DNA of 64,000 nucleotides from Abelmoschus esculentus. Its lineage: Eukaryota; Streptophyta; Magnoliopsida; Malvales; Malvaceae. The translations under genes and the position numbers were made by a program. The stretch lies in contig JAUCBN010000043.1 of assembly GCA_035048815.1 (NCBI GenBank), positions 7,009,001 through 7,073,000 on the forward strand. Reading direction: 5' to 3'. The notes under the pieces are model-generated. The model saw only the letters and a program-made list of their open reading frames with translations. It had not been told where the DNA came from and searched no databases. Each line of letters begins with the position of its first letter. The stretch's first letter is position 1. This document shows positions 21,852-34,800 of this stretch, one piece after another.

Positions 21852-22731
21852 CAGCTAATTTCAACTTAGATTAATTTGAGGGAATTCTTTGATTATCTCA
21901 TTGTTATTTCTTTTGATTTGACCCTTATTGATCTCATCAATATAATATACAAGCAAATAAAATATCATACACCGCATCACATACATGATAGATATAAAGC
22001 AATAAAAATGCAATGGTTATAACCCAAAATATAGAACTAAGGTGGCTTGTCCCAAGCCAATGGGAGAACCTAAAACCCTAATACTATACTAAGACTGCTT
22101 CATAAGAACCTTCTCTCCTTTGGCCCTAACATCTTGTTTGCTTCTTGAAATAAAATTACAATTATAGAAACTCGTTTTACAAACAGGGGCTATAACCATG
22201 CATGTCAAACACCATACAAAGCAAACATATCATATATATGATAAAATGAATTTGTTAATATTATCAATATGGGCCTACAATCTATGTTCTCTACGAAGAG
22301 GTCAAGGGTCGAAGCCCCTTGCGAGGTCAAGGGGCAGAGCCCCTTGCGGTGAGTATGCCGCACCAGCGCAGCTGGTCGAAAATTTTGAAAATAGCAACTA
22401 TTTGATAACTTTTATCAACAGAATTGTGTTTTCGAGATTTTCAATACCATAGATTTTTCTGCATCAGAATAACAATTATTCTTTTGCTTGATGCGATTTG
22501 TCATCGCATATCCGCCGATCACTATGTCAACGATTGACATATGATTAAATAAAAATCATTTGCAGCAACATAGTGATTGTAACATTCATTAACAGATTAA
22601 CATATTAATCGAAACCCTAATCGACTACCAATATATCGTCGAAATAGTAAAATAAAATATGCATCTCATACATAACGTATCAACCAAGTATTTAACCCTA
22701 TTTCGGATCGTACAAGTGGCTCTGATATCAT
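21852..22731 (-). mobile_element. R6 element internal remnant and primer-binding site
   Basis: Non-coding. At 22718-22730 the minus strand reads ATGATATCAGAGCCA next to the LTR end, one change from the initiator-Met primer site. At 22299-22348 a 25-bp unit AGGTCAAGGGGCAGAGCCCC.. occurs twice in tandem, and each copy can fold as a hairpin. No gag frame was found, so the element is strongly degraded or lost its coding part. 21852-22200 holds nothing I recognise. Confidence 0.5.
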
Positions 22732-24180
22732 TGTTGGGACCGCCGAAGCACCCCATGGCATAGCGGAACAAAATTACGACGGTCTTTCCAGTGATCCATG
22801 TACGTTTAATCCGAAATCGGGAGGAAGAGATGCGATGACTTACAATGGGTTCCTTGATAAGCAACAAAAACAACAACTGAACTGCTGCAATCACGATCAT
22901 TCGATAATCCGAATCTTTAGCCTCCATGAAAAATTGTCTCTACCTCTACTTAGTTCACCCGGTTGAGAGCAATGTATCTCAAAAACTATTTTCAAGAATA
23001 TTTGGTTTAGGAATCAGGAATAGTTTTTTTTTAAAATGGCTGCTAGACCAAAACATTCCTTATATATGTTTCACCCAAGAAATTAGGTTTTTTTCCTTCC
23101 GAATTTGTTATAAAAAATAATTACTTTAATTATTTCCTTAAAATTCAAGATCTATATTTAATCCGAGTTTGAAAATGGATACAATTACTTTAATTATATC
23201 TTTTGATTAAATTCAGGATTAAATATAATCTACTTACACATATATTTATTACTCTTTTTCAACTATTGGGTGTGACCTTATAGGCTCATTGTAACTTTAG
23301 TAATAATATTAGAACAATTCTAATATTACAAACAATGAGTGGCATCTAGCAATATATCATTGTCATCCAAGTTACAAGAGATCATGATTCGATGTACCAT
23401 GTACATGACCAACTCTCTTAATGTATTGTATCCTTTTGTCCTTTTATATCTATAATAGGCACAAGTCTTGGATTAGTCACACTTGTATAGCCTATTTAAT
23501 GTTTCTTGATATCTAGAGTAGACTATTGTTAATTAATAATTTTTGATATCTCATATCAACTTATTCAAGCATGGCCATGCATTTCTAGTTTCACTCAATC
23601 AAGTGGTTTGTGATATATTTCCTATTATGTAGGAAGGACAAATCCTATCTCGATCGTTCACATCTCACTACATACATTGTAATATGTTCAATGTCAGTTT
23701 TTGTAGTGCAATCAATTACGGAACACATTTAACTGCATCAAAACATAAAACAACATATATTTAGATAGTAATGATCCCAAGACTAAGGATCATACATATA
23801 GTTATCTCTCTTAGAAATATTGTGATCGTCATATAATAATCCAAGATATATGCTCATAACAGGTCAATCCAATATATTATTCTTTAATAATATATTAATG
23901 TATTAATTCTGACATCTCTACGTCAATGACAACTCATTGTCATCAATCAATAACATGTTAATCTTAAGCATATCATTATTGTCCATGACCATAATAATAA
24001 TGATTAAGGATCTTTTAATAATAATGCTTATATTATTATATGGACGTTATTGTTTCTCAATTTATGTTAAACATTGATATATCTAAAAAACAAAAATGGC
24101 AATGCCTTTATTTAATAAAATTGGTAAATAAAAGTATCCTTACAATTATCATATGATTGGTCTTTGGGCATACTCTACCA
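22732..24180 (-). mobile_element. R6 LTR
   Basis: Exactly 1449 bp, like the solo R6 LTR at 60384-61832, and collinear with it in the opposite orientation. Shared segments include GGACCGCCGA.., an AACGTACATGGATCACTGGA-type segment and GGGCATACTCTA at the far end. The minus-strand start is TGGTAGAG here instead of TGTTAGAG. Single LTR with primer site implies a 5-prime LTR of a copy whose 3-prime part is gone. Confidence 0.8.
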
Positions 24181-25560
24181 CACGCTCTCTCTCATTTCTC
24201 ACAGTTTTCTCAATCTTTTGTTTCCACTGTTTTGAACTCTTTCTCAAAATTGCATTTTGAATTGTGGCCGGAAATTTAAAGAAATAAACCCTTTCAAGCT
24301 GAAATTTTTCCTCAAGATTTTTGAACGACTTCATCACTCGGTCCGTCTCACCTTGTATTTTTTCTCATCAAGACTTACTTCATACAAATATCTTATATAT
24401 TGTTCTTACAGGGATTCTATCTTAGCCTTAGCTCGTTCTAGTTCGGCTCTCAAAATGTCAGGTTCAAATGGGACTAAGTTTATCATTTACCCTCACATGT
24501 CTCCATATATCATATTAAGGTGTGTATATGAGCTAAGTTTCGTGTTCTATTTCCATGAAGTAGCAATGCTTCCATGCATCATTGATGGTTTGGATTTTCT
24601 CTATGAACTCCCCTTGGAACTCAGATTTTGATGAGTCTAGACCCGTGATAAAGGGAACAAATTGTCGAGAGTCAAACTATCATGATACTAACAATAAAGC
24701 GTAACTAATTCCACCCCATAAAACTAGAAACATAAGATGATTATAGCCTCAATATTTGTACAACACTTTAGTATGGCTTATCGAAGGAACTCTCCAGAAA
24801 ATATTGTGATCACGTCGATCCCTGAGAATATCAACCCATTTGCTCCTCTTAACCTTCAGTCACTTCTTTAACAAAAATTCTTGAACCGGAGAAAAATTCG
24901 GGGAACGTATAATAGACAAAACGTATAATAGTGGAGAGAAACCTTAACAAGGCTAAAGTTGGATATTTCCAAAAATGGTTAAGGCCCAAACATGGAACAC
25001 CCTCTAAACCGAACACCTGCAAACTTTCAACATGCATTCAAAGAGATAAAGCTTTCATTAAGAATAGTAAGTATTGGATTTACTTCCTTCTTTAGTTGTT
25101 CAAAGAAGTATACAATGCCACATCGATATTGCCTAATACTCTTGGAAAGATAAGCAAACCATAAATTCCTATAGCTAAAAGATCCTCTTTCTTTTTTCTA
25201 TCCTAGTGAGCAGGGATTATATTATGGATACTCTATAAAGGGAAAGAAAAACTACCTCTAATCTTCTGTATTAACCCTTTAACCCAAACATCGCTCATGC
25301 CAGCAAAAAACTTGAGACTTAAGTGAACATTCTTATTTTTAGGCGGCTTATCATACACCCAATTCTCTTTTACCTTGTATGGGTTGAAAAGTGCCGAGTA
25401 ATCCTCGGACGTAGGCATCAAATCCTTGCAATTGAAAGTAAAGCAAAAATAATCGAGGTTCTAGAATTGGATCAAAGCTTTGAGTAACGGCTTATCCACT
25501 TTTACATGTAACAAATAGAATATCATATTAGGTGTCGAGGAATAACTGCTCAGTTGAATA
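24160..25560 (-). pseudogene. DUF7745-like retroelement-associated protein, broken
   Basis: Reading the minus strand in shifting frames gives an ordered series of segments: DKPLLKALIQF, FTFNCKDLMPTSEDYSALF, a KFFAGMSDVWVKGLIQ segment, LLAIGIYGLLIFPRVLGNID, NPILTILNESFISLNAC, RDHNIFWRVPS, DSRQFVPFITGLDSS, then INLVPFEPDILRAELERAKA and a charged helical tail at 24337-24160. From memory this order fits the DUF7745 proteins common in cotton-type genomes beside retroelements. Five or more stops and frame changes make it non-functional. Its role is unknown. It is wedged between an R6 LTR and a region rich in TATCGATAC motifs. Confidence 0.6.
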
Positions 25561-26204
25561 GTCCAAACGATCCTATATTTCCCGGGGAACATATCTTCCC
25601 ACCATAAATGCTCTTCTGCAGGCACATGTATCGATACTCGGGGAACCTGTTTCGGAACAGCCTATAAAAAGAAAGAGACGTTGTGCATTTAATAGGGACG
25701 GTATCGAAACATGTATCGATGCCATTACTACACTGTAATAGTGGGTATCGAACCATGTTTCGAAACATCTCAACCATCATTTAAAGTTTTAACTACCACG
25801 AACGGTCAACTCATTAAATGCTAAAGTAGCCGTTGAGAATTAATGGGTGTATCGATACTGGTATCGATACCATGAGTCCTATTTTTAAATGATTTTAAAA
25901 CAATTAAAAATACTCGATGTGGTTCGATACGTGGTTCGAAACATGCATTTACAGTAAGGTAATGGTATCGAACCATGTTTCTATACCTGTTCTTAGTTCC
26001 AAGAACAAAGCTTTAAAAATGAAGTAGGGTATCGATACTTGTTCAAATGGTATCGATACTCTCGTATCAAAACACTTAGAAATTTTATTTCAAAGTTCAT
26101 GGTTTGGCTTGAAATCAAAAGTTTGACTTAAGTACTTAAAAATTTATTACAAAATAGTCCTTATACATAATTGTTATATCAAAATCAATTTTCGTTTTAC
26201 ACTC
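25561..26204. repeat. LTR-like stretch rich in TATCGATAC motifs
   Basis: About a dozen copies of GTATCGATAC, TATCGAAAC, TTCGAAACATG and close variants lie between 25627 and 26080, several as exact ten-base palindromes. The setting resembles the motif-bearing parts of R1, R2 and R3 LTRs, but no LTR ends were identified. No coding sequence. Confidence 0.5.
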
Positions 26205-26876
26205 TATAAATTGTTCATGTCATTGCATTGGCTGGATTATTGTACGGGGAAATTTAGTGTTATTACCTTCTAGTGAGTATCACTTCTTTCTAGTGGCTCC
26301 ACCTTCGAGTCGAGATTCCTTCTCTATTCAGTGGCTCCATCTCCGGGTTGAGTTTCCCCTTCTGATGGTGCGATGGAGTTAGAATGGTTCAACGGGACCT
26401 ACTCTTTTGATGGTGTTCGGTGTTGGGTGTTTTTCACACATACATTATATTATATGTTATGCTCTGTTCTGTGATTCTGTTTATCTTCACACTCGAGACA
26501 CACTAGGCTCCCTAGCTTACACCCTCTCATTTTCTGTTTCAGATTTTCCATCTTAGGCTACGCTACTTGGAGGACTGTTGATTCTGAACTTCTGATTCGT
26601 ATGTTTTAATGTTTTTGACTAATTTTAAATTTTCAATTGATAATTTCTGTATTTTACTTTGAACAATTATTTAGATTTTGGAACTATTATTTAAAAATTG
26701 GGTTGAACTATTAAATTATGGTTTTATGTGTTATTCATTATTTCGACTACATTCTATTTAATTAATTTATAAGATTTTAGCAATTTTATTAATGAAAACC
26801 TAACTTGAATCACATGTTTCTTTAACGTAAACCTTAAGTTTTAATCTAAGAAATTAGTTTAAATTTAGGGGTTACA
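26205..26876 (+). mobile_element. R7 LTR, 3-prime part
   Basis: Collinear with 60110-62276 once the R6 insertion there is removed. It ends GGGGTTACA at 26876. It contains an intact version of the R6 target site (TTTCA at 26432-26436) and two units of a 38-bp repeat near 26294-26350. The left part of the LTR is absent. Confidence 0.75.
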
Positions 26877-27462
26877 CCACTTTTCAATAAAACACGATCG
26901 AGGACCCAGTTGATTCAAGATCGGATATCACAACACCACAACACAAAACTTTCTACACTTTCTTATCTCCATAATTCTTTTATTATAAAGTTTTACCTTT
27001 CTTTTTGGTCCTATATCATGCACAATAAAAATTTAAAACAATCTTAACAAGCAAAAAGATTTTGCAAAACTTGTGAGGCCAACAAGATGCAAGTTTCAAG
27101 TAGCTCAAGTACAATATAAAAAAATTTCCTAGTAGTAGTTAAAGCAATGGGTACCCCAAAATAAACCCCAACAATATATACTCAACTATGACATAGCACA
27201 ATCAAAATTTAATCATACTTGCAAACAACAATTCATATAGCAACATCTAAGCACATCAAAATTTTAAATCTTCTTGCAAACACCGTGTTTGTAAAGTAAG
27301 GCCCTAACTTACTTTGTCTCAAAACAAATCAATCACATTAGCAAACACCAAAGCATGATGTTTAAGCAAAATTTTAGGCATAAGTTCACACTAAAAAATA
27401 ACAACATATCAATCAAACAAAACATCCCAAAGGTTCGTAAAACTAAGCCTGATACCATCAAA
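26877..27462 (-). mobile_element. R1 element leader and primer-binding site
   Basis: Non-coding sequence matching 40660-41550 of element D, next to the R1 LTR. The minus strand at 27457-27447 reads TGGTATCAGGC, a near match to the initiator-Met primer site. The gene region of this R1 copy is missing: the leader joins directly to the R7 LTR end at 26876. Confidence 0.65.
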
Positions 27463-29764
27463 TGTAACCCCTCAACCCGATCTAGACACAACCCGACTCG
27501 AACGAGCTACACGGGGAATACTGAGGCTAATCCGGTGACTCGCCCTGATAAACAACCCTAATAATTTTCTTTTTATCTTATCTAGATGCTTTATTTTGAT
27601 CCTACATATTCATGCATAGATTATATTCGAAAGCAGCGGAAAAAATAAGGAACGAGTCTTAAAACGTACAAACATGCTTCAGGGACCAAAATGTAATTTT
27701 CCAAAAACTAAAGAACTAATTATAAAATTAGTGCTACCAATCTTTAATTAGGTTCATTACATGCTTGTATCTCAAATTTCAATCCTCCAAAGGTTTCAAG
27801 ACATTCTCTATATGCAAGTTCACTTAAAAACACTTTAAGCACATATCATGGCATATTAGCTAGATGCATTCCTACCTAAATAATCACATCATATATTCAA
27901 CTCATAAATAGTCATACTTCAACTTCAACAACACTCAAATTCATACATAAGGATATGAAGAATCAAACTTCAATATAACTTTTAATATAACAAATGGAAT
28001 ATCAATAGGCAATTTAAATCTAAGTTAAAAAGCTAGCATCAACATGATAAACATCAAACATGTATAAGCATACGACTAATACAAGTCTCATTAATATAAA
28101 AATATTCTTAACATATTAACTCATCCCCATTGCTCTCTCACTACTACTAATGTTATAAAGACATACTTGAGCTTTCACTTGTCGGTTACCTGGATCCTTG
28201 CATCTCTTTGCTGCCTCCACGCTAAATACTCTACATTGCAAGGTAAATGAGAGGGTAAGCATAAGCTTAGTGAGTGAATAAAAACATATTTAAAAACACC
28301 TTGCAATGTAGCCCATAATATACCACAATCAAATTTAAAAACCAATTCACGCTCTAAGTAAAAACAATGTTCATGGTCGTCAATGCCACTATTTGAAAAA
28401 CAACAAGTATATCATGACATCAACCACAAAACCTTTTTCAAATAACTTTTGAAAACACATTCTCAATGAGCAAAACACAAGTCTTACATGCCAATGGAAA
28501 AGCTTTATTGAAAAGCCTATTCAGTTAAGAAAATATATTTGCTTATAATATTGTATTGGTATTAGTGAACCATTTATATTACCACTAAACGTTAGGATAA
28601 ATGGAAAACTCGCATACCAAGCATGCCCGTGATTGACTAAAAAAATCCACGGCAACCCATATCGGTCCACCTTAGTGTCCGGGTTAGCTAGCAAACCCGA
28701 ATGCGATAAAGTCCCTTATATCGTGTAAAATTAGCTCCCCTTAATGCATCACTAAGGAGTTTCACACATACGCATTTTAATTATAGTGCACTCATATCCT
28801 ATTGATCGATCAACTTATCCACCTTTCATCATCTTTAATACCAATACTAAAAACAAAATCAAGGCTCATGTTTCGAGTTAAAAACAGTAAAATAAATTCA
28901 AACATCCCACCAATACATGAATTAAATGCATAAACCGGTAAAACCTACTTTTCTCATGTTTTCAAAACAAAACCTTGGGAACATCATATACATATAAAAA
29001 ATTTTGTAAATAATATTCTCGTGAGCATTAAAACATATGCATAATCACATATGCACAACAAAATAAGAGTATAAATCTTGGTGTTTAACATTAAAAAGAT
29101 GATAAAAATATGACTTGGGAAGGAAGAAATCAAAATCTTGGAGAAAGGTTTAAAGCTTGATGCAAAAATAGAGTTTTTCAAGTAAAACCGAAGAAAAACG
29201 AATAGAATTTGAAGAAGAAAAATATAGAAAAATAAACCAACGAAATTTTATTAAAAATAATGGATAATTACCTTGAAAAGATGATAAAGAGTTTGCCTTG
29301 GAGAAGAAGAAACCGAAATCTAAAGAAGGGTTATTTTTAAAAGTAAATTTTGAGGTTTAAACTCAAAATTAGAGAATTTTAATTACTAGGTTAAAACAAG
29401 TGGTTAAAGGTTATTTATATAGGCTATTGGAAGGTTTAGATCAACTAGGATTAGGATTGCATCAAATCCCCTTAAAGATTAAAAGTTTCAGGCTTAATTT
29501 ATAAAATTGTCTTCAAGTTTTCAATTTTTACAAAATAGTCAATAATTTCAAAATCTTAGGGATTCAAGAGTCAAATTTCGAAATTGAGTAGACCTAAGTC
29601 AAATATAATTCAATTAAGAATTTTAGAATGTTTTTATACAATTTATTTTCATTAAAAACTATTTTTTAAGAATTTAATCCAGAACTAGCCTAAATTGACA
29701 AAACTGGTCCACTAGACCTCTAAATCGTCCTCTAAACTTTTAGGCCCAATTTTGGGGCGTTACA
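27463..29764 (-). mobile_element. R1 LTR, full length
   Basis: 2302 bp, plus strand TGTAACCCCTCAACCCGATC to GGGGCGTTACA. With the primer site on its left it is the 5-prime LTR of a minus-strand R1 element. The five bases after it (TGCAA) continue an R4 LTR, so R1 went into R4; the matching duplication on the far side was lost. Confidence 0.85.
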
Positions 29765-31905
29765 TGCAAGGTCACAGATAGTGCGTATCCCATACTCCAA
29801 ACTCCAAACACATTGATGACAAAGCCAACTGGTAACAATGGAGGTAAAACCCTTCACCCCATATTTCGCCAAACACAGTTGTGGTAAAACCACCTTCCTC
29901 CGTACAATCTCACCCCATTCACATGCTATGCAATCAATGTCACATATCTCAAAAGTGTCATAGCGTAACACACAAATCAAGTATCACATCATATGTCACA
30001 ATAGCACAGGATCGTAGTAAATAAATAACCACATAACACATAAAATCTAGTACAGAAAGAGAACACACATTTAAATTCATTTAACAATAACAGAGAAAGA
30101 GAAGACATTTAACAATAGCACAAGAAGAAACACAAATTTAACACAGAAGAGAACACATTTAACAATAGCACAAGAAGAAACACAAATTTAACACAGAAGA
30201 GAACACATTTAACAATAGTACAAGAAGAAGCACACATTTATCACAAGAAGAGAACATATTTAATATTATAACTACTTAGTAATTCGTCAAAACCAAAAGT
30301 TAAAAATTTAGGAAGTTAACGTTAAAAATTTTACCCTAAAAACCAATTTAATTTATATTATTTCATAATAATTGTGAAATATATAACTACTTAGTAATTC
30401 GTCAAAACCAAAAGTTAAAATTATAACTAAGAATTGGTAACGTAAAAAGAGTTAAAATTCCCAAAATAAATTATCTCAAAAACTTATTAGAATAATATTA
30501 TATTCTGATGGTTCAAATAAAATATTATAATAGAAAAAAATATTTATGTATACTGAAAATAACCTTAATTCTCAAATACATCATAGTTTATAAAATAATA
30601 ATAATATTTTGAATAACTAAAAGTTAATTTTATATTGAATAATAAAATAACTAGATAAAATATGAGATTCATCAGGTACCGTATTGCCTAAAATCCAAAT
30701 ATTTATAACAGAAAACTAAAAGGGAGTAACCTAAAGAACTTAGTGTACCTCTAAGGTATAGATAAAAACAACAAAACGCAGTTTACAAGATTATTTCTCA
30801 ATGGTAATATTTTAGAAAATAATGCAAAACATGTTGTATGAATGATGTCATAATTTATCCAATCACATTCCAATCCAAAATCATAATTTATCCGAAAGCA
30901 CAAATTCACTGGATTTAAAATCATAATTACTCGTAAAAGTTTGAGATCTCAAAATCTGAAAAGTTTTATATATTTCTCGTATCACAATGACATGTATGCA
31001 CAGAAACACATGTAATCAAAGACACATTACAAAAATTAGATATGCCAGCAAAACAAGAATATTTTTCAAAGTGTAAAATATTAAGCATGTCACAAAAATA
31101 TATATATTTTTTAAAAAGACAAGTATGGCACCAGTAATAGAATGCACCTTAGCCAAAGCGACTCAAATTACTGAATAACATGGTTTTGAACTCGAACATA
31201 AATAAAGAATGAAAACTGAGGCTTTAGAGAATCTTGATGGAGAAAAATAATTTATGATTTTCTCTTAGACAATACTATGTATATATAGATAAAAACAACT
31301 GATTTCAATAAGAATTAAAATTCTATTAGATCACATTATAAATATGAAAAATAAGGTTGTATAATTCCAAAGGGATTTCTTTTCTTTTTCTGGGACTTTA
31401 TATAATATATATAACATTAAATAAAGATTTTTATAGAACAATAATTAGAATAAAATAATATTTTTAATAAAAAATTGATTATTAAAAAACTTTTAATAAA
31501 AAGGGTAATAGTTAATCTTAGTGAAAATAGAATTCAATTAAAAAAACTGGTTATCCAAAAGTTATCAAATTTCAAAACATATATTATAATAATAAATAAT
31601 AAAAAATAAAAAGATAAATCAAGTTGAAAAACAAAAACATTTAAAAAAATGGATCAAGTACATATTTAGTCTTTAATCTCTTTAGGATTTTCAAATTATC
31701 ACTTTAACTTTAAAATTTAAATTTATATTTAAAAATTTATAAACTTTATAATCTTATCCCAAAATTTCTCCCTTGAATTTAGAAAATCAATTTAAAAATC
31801 TCAAAAAATATGGTTTCAGAAATTGAGAATTTAAAAAATTACGATTTTAATTAGGGATTTCAAAATTAGGGTTTTAAAATTTAGAATAATTTTTAGGGTG
31901 TTACA
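29765..31905 (-). mobile_element. R4 LTR, right part, abutting element E
   Basis: Collinear with 56483-57899 and with 52000-52639, ending GGTGTTACA at 31905. The next five bases, GTCAA (31906-31910), also lie to the left of the R4 LTR at 51253. It contains the uninterrupted target site (TTATT at 30484-30488) that carries the R3 solo LTR in the other copy. A 50-bp tandem repeat lies at 30111-30265. No genes. Confidence 0.8.
30111..30265. repeat. 50-bp tandem repeat, about three units
   Basis: The unit begins AACAATAGCACAAGAAGAAA and recurs at 30111, 30161 and 30211. The two other R4 copies (about 52365-52450 and 59330-59405) hold shorter, less regular versions. Confidence 0.8.
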
Positions 31906-32009
31906 GTCAAGCAACTCATGCAACCGCATCTTCAATTCCTTTAACTCCTTGGGTTCCATGTGATAAGGAGCAATAGACACCATATTAATACCAAAATAAG
32001 TCTCGATAC
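31906..32009 (-). pseudogene. Element E reverse transcriptase start, segment 2
   Basis: The minus strand encodes ETYFGINMVSIAPYHMEPKE then LKELKMRLHELLD, the N-terminal RT segment with the usual SIAPY motif. It joins the segment at 34106 in frame across the R5 insertion, and the RT of 51247 and below across the R4 insertion. Confidence 0.8.
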
Positions 32010-34105
32010 TGTCGCGACTATTTTAAAACCAAAATGGCGAAAAATATCCTGGCGAGTTGAATTTTGAAAAATCGAGTTTTTACCACTTTTAATTGTTAAT
32101 TATGAAAATTGGGGTTTTACTTGAAAACATATTATTTTAATTTTAAAATAACTTGGAGTCGCTATCGGCCACTTTGGTAGGCCAGACACCATAAAACAAA
32201 CCAGAGATTCATTTTGAAAACATTTGGGTTCGAGAGTCGGTTACGCGTAAGGACGACCCTTATAAACTCCCGAAATCGGTACCTCATTAATTACACGTGG
32301 CATTTTGGCATTTCGAGTAATAATATTAATTTAATCCGTCGTTTGTCAAATAAAATATCGCTCGAATAAGAATATCCTTTTGGATAAGAAAATATATTTC
32401 TTTTAAATACGAGTTTGAATAAGACGTCCTCTAGATAGGAAACCTTAACTCGTATTTAAAGAAATACAAGTTCTGCCCAAAAGGTTTTTTTAATGCATGA
32501 CCGGTTATTAATCTGGTTTATTTTAAGTTCTAACCTAAAAAGGCTCCATTAATTAAATATTTAAAACTCTATTAAATTATTAATTTCACCAAGTGTATTA
32601 TGATAACATCGGAATGCTCGGACACTACCATCTCGACACCTAACAAAATTAATAATGCTATTAATGTTTCTAATATTTACCTAATTTTATTTAATTCTAA
32701 CCCTAAGTTATTAGTCATTTTCTAAGTTTCGATAGCACGTCAATTCGATACCAAGGTACACTCTTTAGGTCAACGTCATGGTACGTCAAAACATCGACCG
32801 TTTAGTGTATCCGAGATATATGATTAACCTGCCATCGTTACTATAATTATCTCCCTATTAAAGTTAATTATTTAATTAAAGCAACTAACTCTAAAAGGCT
32901 CTAATTTAATTAACTAGATGAAAATTATATGTTGACCTAAACAGATATACTATATGATTTTAAAATCGTGCAAACATACAAATATTAATTAAAAGTATAC
33001 AAATAAATTAAATAAATAAAAACAATAATTAAAGATAAAGGGACCAAATTGAATTTTATTTCAAACATGAGATCAATCACGAAATATACTGAGATACGAC
33101 GCTTGAAAGTGTTGATCTCGTTGAAAACAACCGAATCTTCTTCTACCTTGGATCGAGCCTCGCCGATGGACTTCACTGCTGTATGCCCTCAATCACTTTT
33201 TCATTCCGCGTTGAAATGAGATCCTAGTCCATGCCGATTTCAGAACTTCTGCCTCTCCCTTTTTTACTCGGACATGGAGAAAAAAAATGAAAATCTCCAC
33301 TGTTTTGCACTCCCCCAAATCCAATTGCCTTTTTTCTCTGATGTAGTCGAATGCCCCCTTTGATCCATGAATTGAAGACGTGTGGTTGAAGTGAACTGGA
33401 AAAGAAATCGACCATCCAAAGATGCAACAATCAATCTTCAATGGTTTACAGAAATCAATCTGTGCAACAATCTCTTTAATTTCAGTTTGCCTTCCAATCA
33501 TGCCATAATCATTGCTTCTCCACCTTTCAATCATTGCCTACAATCATCACCTCATCATCACACATGATCATTAACTCATCATTCTCATAACCATTGCCTC
33601 ATCATCCCATCATTGCTGCAATCAATGATTGTTGCCATCATTCTCCAATCATTGTTTGCATCATTGTCTCCTAATCATCACCCATAATGGCCAAAAACAT
33701 TTTTCCTCCCTGATGAATCCACTGCTTCTCCTCTCTTTAATCTCCCCAAAACCGAATGGCCCCCTCTGTTTCCGTTTTCTCCCTCCTCCTTTCTTTTTTG
33801 GGAAACATTTGATGATGAAGAAGTTTTGAAGCCCCTTCCCCCATAACCGACTGAACAGCCTCCCTTAAAACGCTCCATGATCCGTAACCAAATAATCCCA
33901 TTGTTTGGTAACCAACCTCTATCGATAAACGATTCCATATCTTTTTATTTATTTTTATTATATTTTTTATTATTATTTTATCATCATCTTTTTTGGATTT
34001 TATTTATATATTTATTTTATAATATTATATATTTAATTATTTCTATTGAATATTTACTTGCAGCCTTATTTTATATTCGAACCCGGACAAAATTTGGGTA
34101 TTACA
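32010..34105. mobile_element. R5 solo LTR inside element E RT
   Basis: 2096 bp, plus strand TGTCGCGACTATTTTAAAAC to TTTGGGTATTACA. The flanks are GATAC (32005-32009) and AATAC (34106-34110), a five-base duplication with one difference. Removing the insert and one flank copy restores an open RT frame across the gap. No internal region, so a solo LTR. Contains a CAT-rich low-complexity tract at about 33530-33690. Orientation is not established. Confidence 0.8.
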
Positions 34106-34800
34106 AATACTAAATTCCACCTCACGATCAGGAGCTACACCTGGAAACTCCTCAAGAAAAACTTTCGAAAAATCATACACTGTTCGAATGTCTTGCACTC
34201 GAACATCACCAACTCTCGGATTCATCACATAGGCTAAATAAGCCATACCACCTTGTTGCAACATCTTCTCTGCTTGTAAAGCTAAAACCACGTTCGACAA
34301 AAACCTGGTATTCTCACCCTTCACAACCACCTCACTACCATCCTCTAACTTCAATGTAACCCTCTTCTTCTCAAAATCTACCACCACTCGATGTTCCATC
34401 AACCAATCAACACCCAAAATAAGATCAAAACCATGAAACAATAATTCTATCAAATTTACCGCAAAAACATGCCCTTGCACCACAAAAGGACACCTCCTAT
34501 ACAAACGCTTAACCGTGACTCTCTCACCCAAGGAACTAGTGAAAACCATCCCCACACTCAAAACGTCCACCGGAACATCGAAAAAATGTGCATGCTCACT
34601 CGAGATAAAAGAATGTGTGGATCCTGAATCTACCAAAGAAAACAAAGGTATATATTGCAAAGAAAAAGTACATGCAACCACATCCATAACATTATTGGTC
34701 CCACGCTGAGCATAAGCTTAGAGCCCATCTCCTTACCTCTGAAAAGGACTTCCACCTCATCCACGTCCTCTACGAGGAACTATAACAGCCTCAGCACGAT
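34106..34800 (-). pseudogene. Element E protease and RT start
   Basis: The open part from 34687 begins MDVVACTFSLQYIP and has the protease active site LVDSGSTHSF (Asp at residue 20), then ELLFHGFDLILGVDWLMEH. Residues up to about 190 lead into RT with FLEEFPGVAPDREVEFSI. After that the frame runs into the R5 LTR and the last twenty or so residues of the open frame are LTR-encoded. Protease motifs are intact, so this is among the better preserved parts of the window. Confidence 0.85.

Noticed and set aside
25573..25780. Two overlapping minus-strand ORFs in the TATCGATAC-rich stretch
   Set aside because: They translate the palindromic repeat motifs and do not continue the DUF7745-like frame.
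25561..26204. Interpreting TATCGATA as the insect DREF-binding element
   Set aside because: The motif is the same word, but that factor is an insect protein and this is plant-type DNA; no plant equivalent can be claimed from sequence alone.
30111..30265. Evenly spaced direct repeats that look CRISPR-like
   Set aside because: The units are contiguous with no unique spacers, the setting is an LTR in a plant-type genome, and there are no cas genes.
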